Shown: positions 1 through 9,915, counted from the first letter of the stretch. The stretch: 64,000 nt of DNA from Wolfiporia cocos (GCA_029448655.1 JACCLO010000009.1:3286001-3350000), one strand, 5' to 3'. Program-made: numbers and translations. The notes: generated by a model from the sequence alone, not told the origin.

Positions 1-279
1 TGACCAGGACATCACATGCCTGACCTTAACCCAACACTATGGGCAGCACAGCAACCAGACACCAAGTCATGATATCACCATGTGTCAAACCACGGCCACA
101 GGCATTCTTGAAATTATTATTCAATAATGTACACATTCAAAATAGGATGAGCAGGAGATTGAGCCTATCCAGCTTGGGCCAGCAACTAGACATAGCAGTT
201 GCTGCCAGCAAAGACCATGGAAGCTGACCAATCCTGATGTGATGCCACTACCCAGTACCCTGCAAACCAACACAGCAGG
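1..279. other. Unassigned flank
   Basis: No coding, RNA or repeat signature was recognised here. It lies left of the degenerate LTR and is either old repeat debris or the sequence into which that LTR inserted. The short open frames show no recognisable motif. Confidence 0.4.
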
Positions 280-513
280 TGACACAGTATACATACTGTG
301 TGACCGGGCACTGGAGATAGCTCTAATACCTGCCATATAGGCAGGTACTGACATTGTAAAGGTGAAGGCTTGTGGCGTCAACTTGAGGATCACAGAAGAG
401 TGAGTCAAGTAGGGGCAGAGCCCAGTAGGTGGCACACAGGGAGTAATGAATATACATGTGGTGCTACACTAAGTATCTAGCCCTAAAGTAGAGGTCCATG
501 CATACAACAAGAC

Positions 514-1608
514 TGACACAGATGGCTCTGCGGGACTCACCAAGCCAGTATCCTTGCGATGAACTAAGGCGACTAGGTGAGGTAGAGGTTATCAGACGCA
601 ATAGTAGATGGAAGGTTCTTCTACGGCGTACGCCGAGAAGAATAGAACTAAAGTTATAGGGCGTCAAGCCCCTACTTATATACATGTTTATGCGGATGGC
701 ACGTGCTACTAGCTAGTACTACCATTCCGGGTTATGTGGCTTTGCCAAGAGGCGAAGCACTATCTTATCTGATGTTTATGGACTCTATCTACAATGGCCG
801 TGATGGGCCCTAATGGCCGCACCAATCGTAGGAGAGGGATTTGTATATATTATCATATGAACGCGGGCTCAGCCCGGGTATATGGAGAAGCCGGTTGCCG
901 GATACCTTGCGGTATAATGGCTATTGGCCGTGCTTCGTTGGATGACCAAGGCGAGGCGCCGAGGTCGTTATGCCATTGGACGGGAAGTACCGTGGCATGT
1001 GTTACAGCCCGGTCCGGATGGTTACCGGGGCGTGTATCGGTCTTAGCCGTAAGGCGAGGACCGGTGTTTGGGCGACGCCGTGATGGCAGAAGCCCGGGAC
1101 TTGGAGACCGCCGAGTCCGTAGGAGGCCGAGAAGGCCGTAGCCTATAGCGATATTGCCTTGATGCTAATATAGTGCTATTTGGCCGTGTTGCCATTATTA
1201 TGCGAAGGCGTGGCGCGCCTGAGGTGCCATTGTGATCAAGGATCTTATGGCGGTGGGAAGCCGGGAAGGCCGACCCAATAGTACAAGGCCGCGAGGCACT
1301 GTTTGTACTTGTGGACATTATTATGCGAGCGTGCCGCGCTCGGCCTATCATTATGATCTACGATCTATGACGTGGCTGGTCTTGCTCTGACGGGCGAGAC
1401 CTGTATGACGTAGCTGTAACTATGCTATTGGACCGGAAGGTGCCGTAGCGTTATGTAAGCTGGTCATGTGGTGATAAGCCCAGTTAAGAGCTTGTCGTGG
1501 TGGCAATGGGAGTTAACCCGTAGATAACTTGTAGTTAGACGTATAAATCCCAGGTAAATTGCTATAATCGTAGGAAAAATGCTGTAAGCCCCAGATAAAT
1601 CTGTGACA
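514..1608 (-). mobile_element. Solo LTR, type 1
   Basis: A 1095-bp LTR bounded by TGACACAG and CTGTGACA, flanked by a perfect TSD AAGAC at 509-513 and 1609-1613. It is highly similar to the solo LTRs at 8823-9915 and 34521-55365. It has a TATA-like string read on the minus strand (plus TTATATACATG, near 674-684). No internal region of this family occurs in the window, so its autonomous parent is unseen. Confidence 0.88.
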
Positions 1609-1673
1609 AAGACCATAACTATGTGACCATACAAGTAAACATAACATGTAACAAAGCAGGTGACCGATACCTG

Positions 1674-2151
1674 TGTCACGGTTAAATCCCGTGACCCTAT
1701 TATTGCCATACGCCGGGGTTGAACTCACGTATCTACGTCCTCCTATCACATGATCTTCCCTATGGTCACCTGACTTTATAGATTAGCGTACATGTACACA
1801 GCGGCTATCTTATCTACCAGCGTTAGTTAATGGGCGCGTAGCGGTAGGGCCTCCTTTAGGGTAGGCTTAGCAGCAGTGTTGTCACATCATGTATATAGTC
1901 TGTAGCGTTCTGAGGCTTACACCTCAGAACAGTTATTGTAGCGTTGGGGCGTGTCCCTCATACAAACCTCTCCTCTGCGTGCTTCCTAGGCCGACCAACG
2001 GTCGAGGACCTCTGCCCTATATCCCCGTGCTTGTCTGTGGTCCCGTCTCTGAGGCAGTATCGTACGCGACACTCAGGACACCGTACCCCGTGCTTGCCAG
2101 CGGTGCTGGTATGTCTCAATAGGCCGTAGACCCAGAGGTTAGTCTGTGTCA
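1674..2151 (+). mobile_element. Solo LTR, type 7
   Basis: A 478-bp LTR from TGTCACGGTTAAATC to CTGTGTCA with a perfect TSD ACCTG at 1669-1673 and 2152-2156. It carries a TATA-like GTATATAG near 1890-1898 and, at 1907-1930, a perfect 9-bp hairpin (arms GTTCTGAGG and CCTCAGAAC, loop CTTACA). Its 5' part contains a GGGGTTGAACTC string resembling an inverted tRNA T-arm, shared with the LTRs at 25265 and 29050. Confidence 0.84.
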
Positions 2152-2558
2152 ACCTGATACATGTGCTACCCCAAGGGGTGCTAATCTACTAGGTCAGGTG
2201 ATACATACAATATCTATGGAGTGATGAAGGAGTAATCTAGCAAGTAAGCTGGCCCACATGCATAGCAGATAGCTTCTGTAGCTGTCACAGATTATAATGG
2301 GCTTGGAACCCTGAGTGGCATATAATACCATAAACGCATAACTGTGCAAGGGTAGGAAGCCAAATACCCTAAGGCACTATAACAAGTGCCTAGCATGGGA
2401 ATATGAACTGCACATATAGTGTGTCTCACCTATAACAGCAGAGCTGTTATAATGGCCCTTTTGGCTAAGGGGTGTTGGACGTATGTCCCCATGACGTGCT
2501 GGTCTGGGACTGCTGGTAAAATCTGTGACAGTAGCATAGATGAGAGGCTGTTAGACCA

Positions 2559-3149
2559 TGTTACAGATTGAATATCTGTTAAGCGCAAAATAACCAAGTC
2601 AGGTTACTTCAACGGATGGAATTTCCGTTCAATGCAAAGTAACCAAGTCGAGTTACTCAGCGTATCGAGTAGTGCACTACTCGTCAGTCTTCACAGGGTT
2701 GGAGTGTCAATATACAAGCTGCAGGCTTGATTGCTCAAGCCCTTGAGAACGAGTATAACATCCTTGTAATTCAACAAGGTCAAGCTGAGAAACTCGACCG
2801 GTATTTACATCAGGTTATATGCTATGATTCGTTTATTGGGGTCATAGTGTCCTTGGTACTGCTACTATTAAGTCCATCATACTAACGATATAAAGGACAA
2901 GGGAGAAGTGATGCAGTTGAGCACAACAAGGGGTGAAACATAGAACCACTGTGGTTAGACACAGAATATCAGCTAGAACGCAATGCGAACATGAAGAGTG
3001 GGCATAGGGTTGTTATACATGAGACAGGGTCTCTGGTTGGGTGGAGGTCCCTAGAAATAAAGTGTGTGGTGTAGTGATTGAACACTAAGTCTGCGTGTAC
3101 AGTGAGGCATCAAAATAGGCATGCAAGTGTACCTGGTAAAATCGTAACA
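2559..3149 (-). repeat. 3' LTR of element G
   Basis: A 591-bp LTR from TGTTACAGATTG to AATCGTAACA. The stretch near 2740-2830 aligns with the promoter part of the LTRs of element A (GAGAACGAGTATAA, then AAGGTCAAGCT at 2776-2786, then a TATA-like GGTTATATGC). AAGGTCAAGCT is the G counterpart of the A self-primer AAGGTCGAGCT, one C/G to T/A change apart. The PPT lies directly to its right. Confidence 0.78.
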
Positions 3150-3322
3150 TCACCCCCCCCTCAAGCTTTCACTAGCTTAATTACCTGTGGCTTTGCCACA
3201 ATTTTGTGTTCTAGGAGTTATTGCTTATCTCTGCCCGCTCAGCCACTCCTCCACCTCGCTAATGCTCGGCCTCATCGTCGCTTTGCTTGTAAAACCTTTG
3301 CAACCAGCATGCATGCCTTGCA
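3150..3322 (-). other. 3' UTR and PPT of element G
   Basis: Read on the minus strand it ends with the tract GAGGGGGGGGTGA directly before the LTR, the plus-strand primer. About 35 nt upstream is a perfect 6-bp hairpin (arms TGTGGC and GCCACA, loop TTT, at 3186-3200). No gene is seen. The UTR continues at 22800-22938 on the far side of element A. Confidence 0.6.
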
Positions 3323-3327
3323 GGCGC

Positions 3328-4032
3328 TGTTACGGGTCGAATACCCGTTCGTATATTCGAGTCGCGAATATAGATCGTTCTTCTGCACGTAGGCACGTCG
3401 CTGTATGCAAGGCAAATACTCGTTAGATGCCTTCGGGTCCTAAGTGAAGTCCTTAGGAGATCGGTTAATATCCAATGCGCGTTAGAGGATATAATCTGTT
3501 CAGGTGCGAGTCGAATAGAATATAAGACTCGCCTAAGTCCGAGAAGTCAATGTGCACTTCGAGGACTTAGTCGTTCGGTTGCTCGAGTGAGAAATACTGA
3601 GCGTAGTTTCCTACGTTTGAGAACGAGTATAAGACTTCTTGTTTATACAAGGTCGAGCTGAAGAGCCTCGACAGTAAGTACATAAGTTTATATACTACGT
3701 TGGGTTTTAGGGGTCAAACCAGTCCCAGATGTCACCGATACTATCTACGCTATAGTACCAAACGTTTGATAGGTATGTAGTGATATACCGGGGACGATAG
3801 ATAGGAATGATGGCGGTTGAACGCCATCTATCAGCTAATAAACGATGAACGTGAAACGGTGGCAGAGTTGGATCTGCCAAAGATGAAACGCGCCCTGTAG
3901 ACTAGTACAACCGGGGATGCGCCCAGTAGAGTCACGAGTAGCCAGGGGTGTTGGTTGCGCAACAAGTCCCTGTATCGTATTCGCCCCATGGTGAGTTCTG
4001 TCGATATTCGAAAAATTAGAATACCCGTAACA
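3328..4032 (-). repeat. 3' LTR of element A
   Basis: 705 bp with inverted ends TGTTACGGGT and ACCCGTAACA. It matches the 5' LTR at 22087-22794, which has three extra bases in the CAACAAGG string. The primer sequence AAGGTCGAGCT and a minus-strand TATATAAA are present in this copy also. Confidence 0.92.
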
Positions 4033-4069
4033 TCAGCCCCTCCCTAGGCATTCGTCGGCCTCGACGAAT
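4033..4069 (-). promoter_or_regulatory. PPT and hairpin of element A
   Basis: On the minus strand the tract AGGGAGGGGCTGA abuts the 3' LTR, the expected plus-strand primer. Just upstream is a perfect 8-bp hairpin, arms ATTCGTCG and CGACGAAT around a 4-nt loop (4050-4069). A near-identical palindrome precedes the PPT of element F. Confidence 0.7.
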
Positions 4070-7000
4070 TTTCCAAGTTCCTCCCTTCAGAGTGCCTCGG
4101 CGTCCTGCTCGTTGTAGATGTCGCCGTTCCCACTGAGGGACGGGGTCGTAGGAGTTCGCCATACGAAGTGTTGGCGGCATTCATTCTGTCGATGACCTGG
4201 TTGATTGAGCCCACAAGTTCTGCAAATATAGTCGGGGCAGTCGAGGATCCAGTGGGTGGCAGATCCGCACTGCCGACATGGTTGTTCAGGCGAGGGCCTC
4301 GCTGGTACCCGTAGGGAAGGGATATCTCTGAGGTATTCGTTGTGTCGATATCTCCAGTGGTGAGCGGCGCGGTGGAGGTTCCGTTGCGCCCACATGGGTA
4401 AGGAGGCGGTGTCTCGTTCGTGCTCCCTCGCACCTCGCTCAAACTTCTCGCGGGTAATGCTCTGCACCGATGGAGATCGTCGAATAGGCGGCGTGCTATT
4501 CGCTCTTCGCTGTCGTTCTGGGGTAGCCCTAGGGCTCGTCGGGCGTGCAGGTGGTTCACGTCTCCTGTTGCCTCCCATACCAGGAATACGTGGCGTCGGG
4601 TCTCTAACTCCTGTTCGGCGGGCTCTCTGAGTCCCGGTAGGCAGTGGAAATAATACTCTATCGCCCTCCATAAAATCAAACGGCCTTGCAACTCGGCGTC
4701 GTTCGTCGGTGGTGAAAAAGCGGGCGGGTCGTGGTACGTATTCGGGTCGGTTGGGAGTAGCGTGCTCGCGATCCTCGAAGTCGTTGAGCGCGTGCCGTAG
4801 TCGGGCTGTCGTGGTGGCGGCCAATCGGTCGATAAGTCTGTCGGTGAGTGATTCGAGTCCCTCTCTCTGTGCTCTGATCTGCCCCTCCATTCGGATGAGG
4901 TCCTCGGTGATGTTCTGGTACGAGCTGTAGACGTGGGTGAGGTCCTGCGCAATGTCGAAGAGAGCCGTCCAGCCATCGGTTCGGCCAGCAAAAGGTCCCT
5001 CGGCCCTGTACCAGAGCAGGGCGTGTCTGATCTGTAGGTGTTGGGGGGAATACCTCCTCTGCGGCGTACCTCTCGGTCGTCCCTCCCTGTGACCCGCATC
5101 GCTGTGAGGGGTCGGAGCGCGGCGAGGGAGTTGGTGGCGAGTCGTCGACATACTATTACTGTTCGGTTTTCGAGTGTTGGAGTTGTTCTGACTCTCGCCC
5201 TGTGGTAGTCTTTTATCAGTTCTTTGGAGTGCTCCAAGTCCGCTTCATTTTCCCATGAATTGTCGGCCGTGGCATAGCCTTTCCACTTGACAAAGTACTG
5301 ATGCTTCTTTCCTCGCCATCTGTCAGCCAAGATAGCTTCGACTTCGTATTCCTCCTGTCCCTTGATGATATCAGGTGGCGGCCGTAGGTAATTGGGTCTG
5401 TGCACCCTTGTTTCGTTAAATGGTTTTAGTAAGGCAGCGTGGAATACCGGATGAATTTTCCAGTTCGCCGGTAGCTGCAACCGGTATGTCGTGGGTCCCA
5501 TCTTTTCTGTGATAGTGAAGGGTCCTTCCCTTTTTGGTGCCAGCTTGTTAGATTCGTAGGGGATAGTTAGGTTCTTTGCGTCGAGCCAGACCTTATCCCC
5601 TTTCTCGAGCTTCAGCAGTTCTCTGAGGAATCGCCCTGCCATTCTTTTCTGGGCTAATTCATGCGCGATGAATGCCATCTTTCGCGCCTCTTTGATCTTC
5701 TTGATCCTGTCGACAGCTGCCGGGACGTTCCCTACTCGGTCATAATCTGGGAATCCCCTCGGGACGTATCCTAGGATTATTTCGAGTGGCGCTGGCCGGT
5801 TTTCGGTTCGTCTGGTGTTGTGCGCAAATTCGACGTCCGGCAGTCGCTGTACCCATTGGAATGGGTCGTTCATGCAATAGATGCGAAGGTATACTTCGAT
5901 CTGTTGATTCATTCTTTCGGTTTGTCCGTCGGTCTGTGGATGGTACGCTGTACTCATCGCTGACTCTGTCCCTTGCAGTTGGCACAGCCCCTTGAAGAGC
6001 TTTGATGCGAACTGCGGTCCTCTGTCTGAAATGATCTTTCGGGGGATGCCGTACTGTGAATATATCTTTCGATGGAATATCTCCGCCGCCCCTTCGCTCG
6101 TGATCGTTTTGTCGCATGGGGTGAGAGAGATGGCCTTGGATAGGCCATGGTCGACAATCACCATCATGGAGTCATACTTTCCGACTCTTGGCAGGTCGGT
6201 GACAAAATCAACCGAGCACTGTGAGAAGGGAAGGGCGTCTTCTCGTGTCGGTATTGGCTGCAAGGGGGGTTTCAGCGGATTCCTATCAGGTTTCATCTGT
6301 TGACAGATTGCACAGCCCCGGACGTATTCCGCTATCATTGTTCTCATGTCGGGCCACCAAAAGTGGGTCGTAACCTGTACTGTTGTACCCCAGATCCCAG
6401 GGTGTCCGGCCGGGATCGTGTCGTGGTATTTTGAGATGACGTCTCGTCGAAGGCCCTTGTCCCTTGGCACATACATCCTGCCCCTGTAAAGCAGTATCCC
6501 ATCCGTTTGTTGCCATTCATCTGCGGTGGTTCTCGCGGGGAATTCGCCTGTGCCCCCTAGAGCGCGGATCGCCTGTTCCGCAGATTCATCTCGATCGTTG
6601 GCGTTCTTGATTTGATCGATGATCGGGATCTGGATTGCGTGGACGACGAGTTCGTCTGGAATCATGGTGATTCCATCGTTGTCTTCGTTGCTTTCATCCA
6701 GGTGGTACAACCTGGAAAGCGTGTCGGCCATGACTAGTTTCCTTCCGGGGACGTGCTGCAATTTCAGGTTGAATTGCGAAAGGAAGAGATGCCATCTCGC
6801 TTGTCGCCGATTTAGGCGCTGTGCGCTTCTCCAGTACGTCAGGTTCTGATGATCACTTCGGATCAAGATCCGATGCGGTGCTCCTTCTAACAAGTGCCGC
6901 CATTCTTCTAGTGCTCGGACTATTCCGAGTAGTTCGCGATCGTAGATTTCGTAATTTCGTTCTGTGGATGTCAGGGATTGTGAGAGATATCCCACTGGCC

Positions 7001-8822
7001 GTTCACGCCCTGTTTCGTCTGTCTGTTTTAGCACTGCCCCCGTGGCGAACTGAGATGCGTCTGTTTCGAGGATGAATGGTTTCTCCTTGTCTGGCGTTCC
7101 TAGTGCGCGTGCCACTGTGAATGCCTGTTTCATGAAGTTGAACGCTTTTTGTTCTTTATCCGTCCACTGGAATCCTGTTCCTGTGACCATTTTTGTGAGA
7201 TCTACCAGGGGTCGGGCGTGCGTTGAGTAATGATCAATAAATTTCCGATAGAAGTTTGCAAATCCTAGGAAGGATCTGACTTCCTTGAGATTTCGGGGAG
7301 TCGGCCACTCTTTAATCCCATTGAGTTTCGCTGGGTCCATCTGGATGTTTCCTGGGGTGATGACTAGTCCTAGAAATTCGACTCTGTCGACACCGAAGGC
7401 GCATTTCTCGGGTTTCACAAAGAGATGGTTATCCACTAATCTCTGAAGGATCCGCCGTTCCCGTTCCTTGTGTGTTTTCTCGTCTTCTGAGAAAATGAGG
7501 ATATCATCCATGTAAACAAGCACCCATCCTTCGAGGATTTCTTCTTTCAGGATTTCGTTCATCATTGCCTGAAAGGTCCCGGGTGCATTGCACAATCCGA
7601 AAAACATAACCATGGGTTCATACAACCCTCGGTTTGTTTTGAAGGCCGCTTTCCATTCGTCTCCTTTCTTGATTCGCACGTTGTTGTATCCCGCTCTAAG
7701 GTCCATTTTCGTGAAAATCTTCGCTCCTTTTAGCTTTTCCAGGAGCTCTGAGATTAGTGGCAAGGGATAGACGTTCTTTATCGTCCCTTCGTTCAGATAT
7801 CGATAATCTTGACAGGGTCGTAGGCCACTGTCTTTCTTTGGGACGAAAAAGAATGGTGACGCCATCGGGGATTTCGAAGGGACTATGAATCCCTTGGCCA
7901 AGTTTTCTTTTAGGAATTCGTCCAGCGCCTGCTGCTCTTTAGGCGAGAGTGCGTAGACTTTGCAGTCTTGTGGCACAAAGTCGGGTTTTAATTCGATTGC
8001 GTGGTCCCATGGTCTCAATGGGGGGAACGCTGCTGCGGACTCCTTACTGAACACCTTGGCGAAATCTAGTAGGTGTTTGGGGACCATCTCTTCAATCGTT
8101 CGTTCTGGTTCGGGGGTTTTCTGTGCGAATTCCTGGGATTTCGTCAGCGCTTTCCGGACAGCGTTTATGATTTGTATCTTTGTTCGGAACTTCTTTCGCG
8201 TCTCCCCTTTCTTCCCTATGATCCTAGGGTTATCTTTTACGAAGCGTCGGATTGCTTCATACTCCTCGGGAGTATAGAGCCGCTGCGCTGTTTCTTCCGG
8301 TTGGTCCGTGGATCCAAACCCTTTCTCCCCTCGTTCTGTTTCATCTAGGTTTTTGACCTCTAAGATGTCGGGGGTGAGGTGTCGTTCGAAAATTATCTGG
8401 GCTATTCGCATGCCCGGGATAATTCTATGCGCTTTGTCTGAGTAGTTGAAGACGATGGCTCCGACGTCTCCTCGGTAGTCCGAGTCTATGATTCCGGCTT
8501 GGACTACCAGCCCGTGTCTAAGGGTGTTGCCTGATCGTCTGGCCAGCCTTCCATATGATCCCTTCGGGATCTTCATTTTCACTCCCGTGGAGACAAGTTT
8601 CCATCCTCCAGCGGGAATCTCGGTTTCTTCTGCGGCGTATAGGTCATACCCTGCCGCTTCTTGGGTCCCTCTTGTTGGAACTTTTCCTTCTGGGGCGACT
8701 ACCATCTCCACTGTATCCATTCGGATCGTGGCTTCTTGTTTCTTTTCTTCTGCCCCTAGTATCGATCGTACATCGACCGTTTGGTCCTTCCAGTCGATTG
8801 TGGGGTTTTCGTCTTTTAGCCA
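4044..8822 (-). CDS. pol: Pol of element A, main part: dUTPase, RT, RNase H, integrase, chromodomain
   Basis: A frame of nearly 1600 codons, cut from its protease by the solo LTR at 8823-9915; the codons rejoin in frame across the TSD AGCCA. In order: complete dUTPase (about residues 45-175; GYDLYA, GRLARRSGN, GIIDSDYRGD, GMRIAQII, GEKGFGSTD), RT with YMDD at 7514-7503, RNase H (ETDAS, DHQNLTYW), integrase with HHCC zinc finger and DDE core ([19 protein letters not shown]), GPY/F-like module (PKREGPFTITEK) and chromodomain (YEVEAIL, YFVKWKGY, SWENEADL). About 370 residues beyond the chromodomain are Ser/Thr/Arg-rich and overlap ORF3; they are probably only an open shadow, so the true Pol end is uncertain. 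Inferred products: replication and integration enzymes acting in cytoplasmic particles and the nucleus. Confidence 0.9.
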   Translation of the reverse strand, partial: WLKDENPTIDWKDQTVDVRSILGAEEKKQEATIRMDTVEMVVAPEGKVPTRGTQEAAGYDLYAAEETEIPAGGWKLVSTGVKMKIPKGSYGRLARRSGNTLRHGLVVQAGIIDSDYRGDVGAIVFNYSDKAHRIIPGMRIAQIIFERHLTPDILEVKNLDETERGEKGFGSTDQPEETAQRLYTPEEYEAIRRFVKDNPRIIGKKGETRKKFRTKIQIINAVRKALTKSQEFAQKTPEPERTIEEMVPKHLLDFAKVFSKESAAAFPPLRPWDHAIELKPDFVPQDCKVYALSPKEQQALDEFLKENLAKGFIVPSKSPMASPFFFVPKKDSGLRPCQDYRYLNEGTIKNVYPLPLISELLEKLKGAKIFTKMDLRAGYNNVRIKKGDEWKAAFKTNRGLYEPMVMFFGLCNAPGTFQAMMNEILKEEILEGWVLVYMDDILIFSEDEKTHKERERRILQRLVDNHLFVKPEKCAFGVDRVEFLGLVITPGNIQMDPAKLNGIKEWPTPRNLKEVRSFLGFANFYRKFIDHYSTHARPLVDLTKMVTGTGFQWTDKEQKAFNFMKQAFTVARALGTPDKEKPFILETDASQFATGAVLKQTDETGRERPVGYLSQSLTSTERNYEIYDRELLGIVRALEEWRHLLEGAPHRILIRSDHQNLTYWRSAQRLNRRQARWHLFLSQFNLKLQHVPGRKLVMADTLSRLYHLDESNEDNDGITMIPDELVVHAIQIPIIDQIKNANDRDESAEQAIRALGGTGEFPARTTADEWQQTDGILLYRGRMYVPRDKGLRRDVISKYHDTIPAGHPGIWGTTVQVTTHFWWPDMRTMIAEYVRGCAICQQMKPDRNPLKPPLQPIPTREDALPFSQCSVDFVTDLPRVGKYDSMMVIVDHGLSKAISLTPCDKTITSEGAAEIFHRKIYSQYGIPRKIISDRGPQFASKLFKGLCQLQGTESAMSTAYHPQTDGQTERMNQQIEVYLRIYCMNDPFQWVQRLPDVEFAHNTRRTENRPAPLEIILGYVPRGFPDYDRVGNVPAAVDRIKKIKEARKMAFIAHELAQKRMAGRFLRELLKLEKGDKVWLDAKNLTIPYESNKLAPKREGPFTITEKMGPTTYRLQLPANWKIHPVFHAALLKPFNETRVHRPNYLRPPPDIIKGQEEYEVEAILADRWRGKKHQYFVKWKGYATADNSWENEADLEHSKELIKDYHRARVRTTPTLENRTVIVCRRLATNSLAALRPLTAMRVTGRDDREVRRRGGIPPNTYRSDTPCSGTGPRDLLLAEPMAGRLSSTLRRTSPTSTARTRTSPRTSSEWRGRSEHRERDSNHSPTDLSTDWPPPRQPDYGTRSTTSRIASTLLPTDPNTYHDPPAFSPPTNDAELQGRLILWRAIEYYFHCLPGLREPAEQELETRRHVFLVWEATGDVNHLHARRALGLPQNDSEERIARRLFDDLHRCRALPARSLSEVRGSTNETPPPYPCGRNGTSTAPLTTGDIDTTNTSEISLPYGYQRGPRLNNHVGSADLPPTGSSTAPTIFAELVGSINQVIDRMNAANTSYGELLRPRPSVGTATSTTSRTPRHSEGRNLENSSRPTNA
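4087..5151 (-). CDS. ORF3 of element A: coiled-coil / double zinc-knuckle protein
   Basis: A 354-residue frame starting with ATG at 5151, in the -1 frame relative to pol and overlapping its C-terminal extension. The middle is helix-rich (about 80-130, regular Leu/Ile spacing). The C-terminus has two zinc knuckles, CRQCGSATHWILDC (CX2CX4HX4C) and CRTCGLNQPGHRQNEC (CX2CX6HX4C). The same protein sequence, including FDFMEG-like, RSPSV.xITRE, both knuckles and a terminal EAL-stop, is recoverable from decayed element G, which argues that this frame and not the pol frame was selected. Function unknown: an extra nucleic-acid-binding protein in the position where retroviruses carry env or accessory genes. 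No signal peptide or membrane segment is visible, so not an envelope. Confidence 0.72.
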   Translation of the reverse strand: MSTTRHQLPRRAPTPHSDAGHREGRPRGTPQRRYSPQHLQIRHALLWYRAEGPFAGRTDGWTALFDIAQDLTHVYSSYQNITEDLIRMEGQIRAQREGLESLTDRLIDRLAATTTARLRHALNDFEDREHATPNRPEYVPRPARFFTTDERRRVARPFDFMEGDRVLFPLPTGTQRARRTGVRDPTPRIPGMGGNRRREPPARPTSPRATPERQRRANSTPPIRRSPSVQSITREKFERGAREHERDTASLPMWAQRNLHRAAHHWRYRHNEYLRDIPSLRVPARPSPEQPCRQCGSATHWILDCPDYICRTCGLNQPGHRQNECRQHFVWRTPTTPSLSGNGDIYNEQDAEAL

Positions 8823-9915
8823 TGTCACAGATTTATCTGGGGCTTACAGCATTTTTCCTACGATTATAGCAATTTACCTGGGATTTATACGTCTACCTAC
8901 AAGTTATCTACGGGTTAACTCCCATTGCCACCACGACAAGCTCTTAACTGGGCTTATCAACCACATGACCAGCTTACGTAACGCTACGGCACCTTCCGGT
9001 CCAATAGCAACACCACAGCATACGTCATACAGGTCTCGCCTGTCAGAGCAAGACCAGCCACGTCATAGATCGTAGATCATAATGATAGGCCGAGCGCGGC
9101 ACGCTCGCATAATAATGTCCACATGTACAAACAGTGCCTCGCGGCCTTGTACTATTGGGTCGGCCTTCACGGCTTCCCATCGCCATAAGATCCTTAATCA
9201 CAATGGCACCTCAGGCGCGCCACGCCTTCGCATAATAATGGCAACACGGCCAAATAGCACTATATTAGCACCAAGGCAATATCGCTATAGGCTCGGCCTT
9301 CTCGGCCATCCCACGGACTCGGTGTTCTCCAAGTCCCGGGCTTCTGCCATCACGGCGTCGCCCAAACACCGGACCTCGCCTCACGGCTAAGTCCAATACA
9401 TGCCCCGGTAACCATCCGGACCGGGCTGTAACACATGCCACGGTACTTCCCGTCCAATGGCATAACGACCTCGGCGCCTCGCCTTGGTCATCCAACGAAG
9501 CACGGCCAATCGCCATTATACCTCACGGTATCCGGCAACCGGCTTCCCATATACCCGGGCTGTGCCCGCGTTCATATGATAATACACACAAATCCCTCTC
9601 ATACGATTGGTTCGGCCATTAGGGCCTTGCCACGGCCATTCTATGTAGAGTCCATAAACAGTAGATAAGATAAGCTTCGCCACTTGGCAAAGCCACATAA
9701 CCCGGAAAGGTAACGACTAGCTAGTAGCACGTGACCTTCCCTTAAACATGTATATAACTAGGGGCTTGACGCCCTATAACCTTAGTTCTATTATTCTCTC
9801 GGCTTGCGCCGTAGAATAACCTCTCATATCCTGCTGCGCTGGTACTGCCTACCCCTCTAAGTCGCCTTATCCAACAATATAGGCACTTGGTGAGTCCCAC
9901 AGGCGTACTGTGTCA
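8823..9915 (+). mobile_element. Solo LTR, type 1, inside pol of element A
   Basis: 1093 bp from TGTCACAGATTTATC to ACTGTGTCA with a perfect TSD AGCCA at 8818-8822 and 9916-9920. It splits the protease end (GYGW) from the next codon of Pol. TATA-like TATATAAC lies near 9750-9758, and about 32 nt later AGTTCTATTATT is the likely transcript start by analogy with other families. GGTGAGTCCCACA near the 3' end is also found in the B-type LTRs. Confidence 0.92.

Larger units (their letters stand above)
280..2530 (-). mobile_element. Degenerate solo LTR interrupted by two solo LTRs
   Basis: The left end TGACACAGTATAC and right end ATCTGTGACA are the complementary ends of a TGTCAC...TGTGTCA LTR read on the minus strand. 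A TATA-like TATACATG and the string CTAAGTATCTAG near 440-480 resemble the LTR at 23622-24730. Removing the solo LTRs at 514-1608 and 1674-2151 with their TSDs leaves about 670 bp, a plausible LTR length. The flanking pentamers (GCAGG at 275-279, GTAGC at 2531-2535) match at only three of five bases, so the TSD has decayed or an end is misplaced. Confidence 0.42.

Noticed and set aside
275..2535. Perfect TSD for the LTR 280-2530
   Set aside because: GCAGG and GTAGC match only partly, so the call is kept at low confidence.
4087..5151. ORF3 as an envelope protein
   Set aside because: No signal peptide, membrane helix or furin-like site; the zinc knuckles point to nucleic-acid binding.
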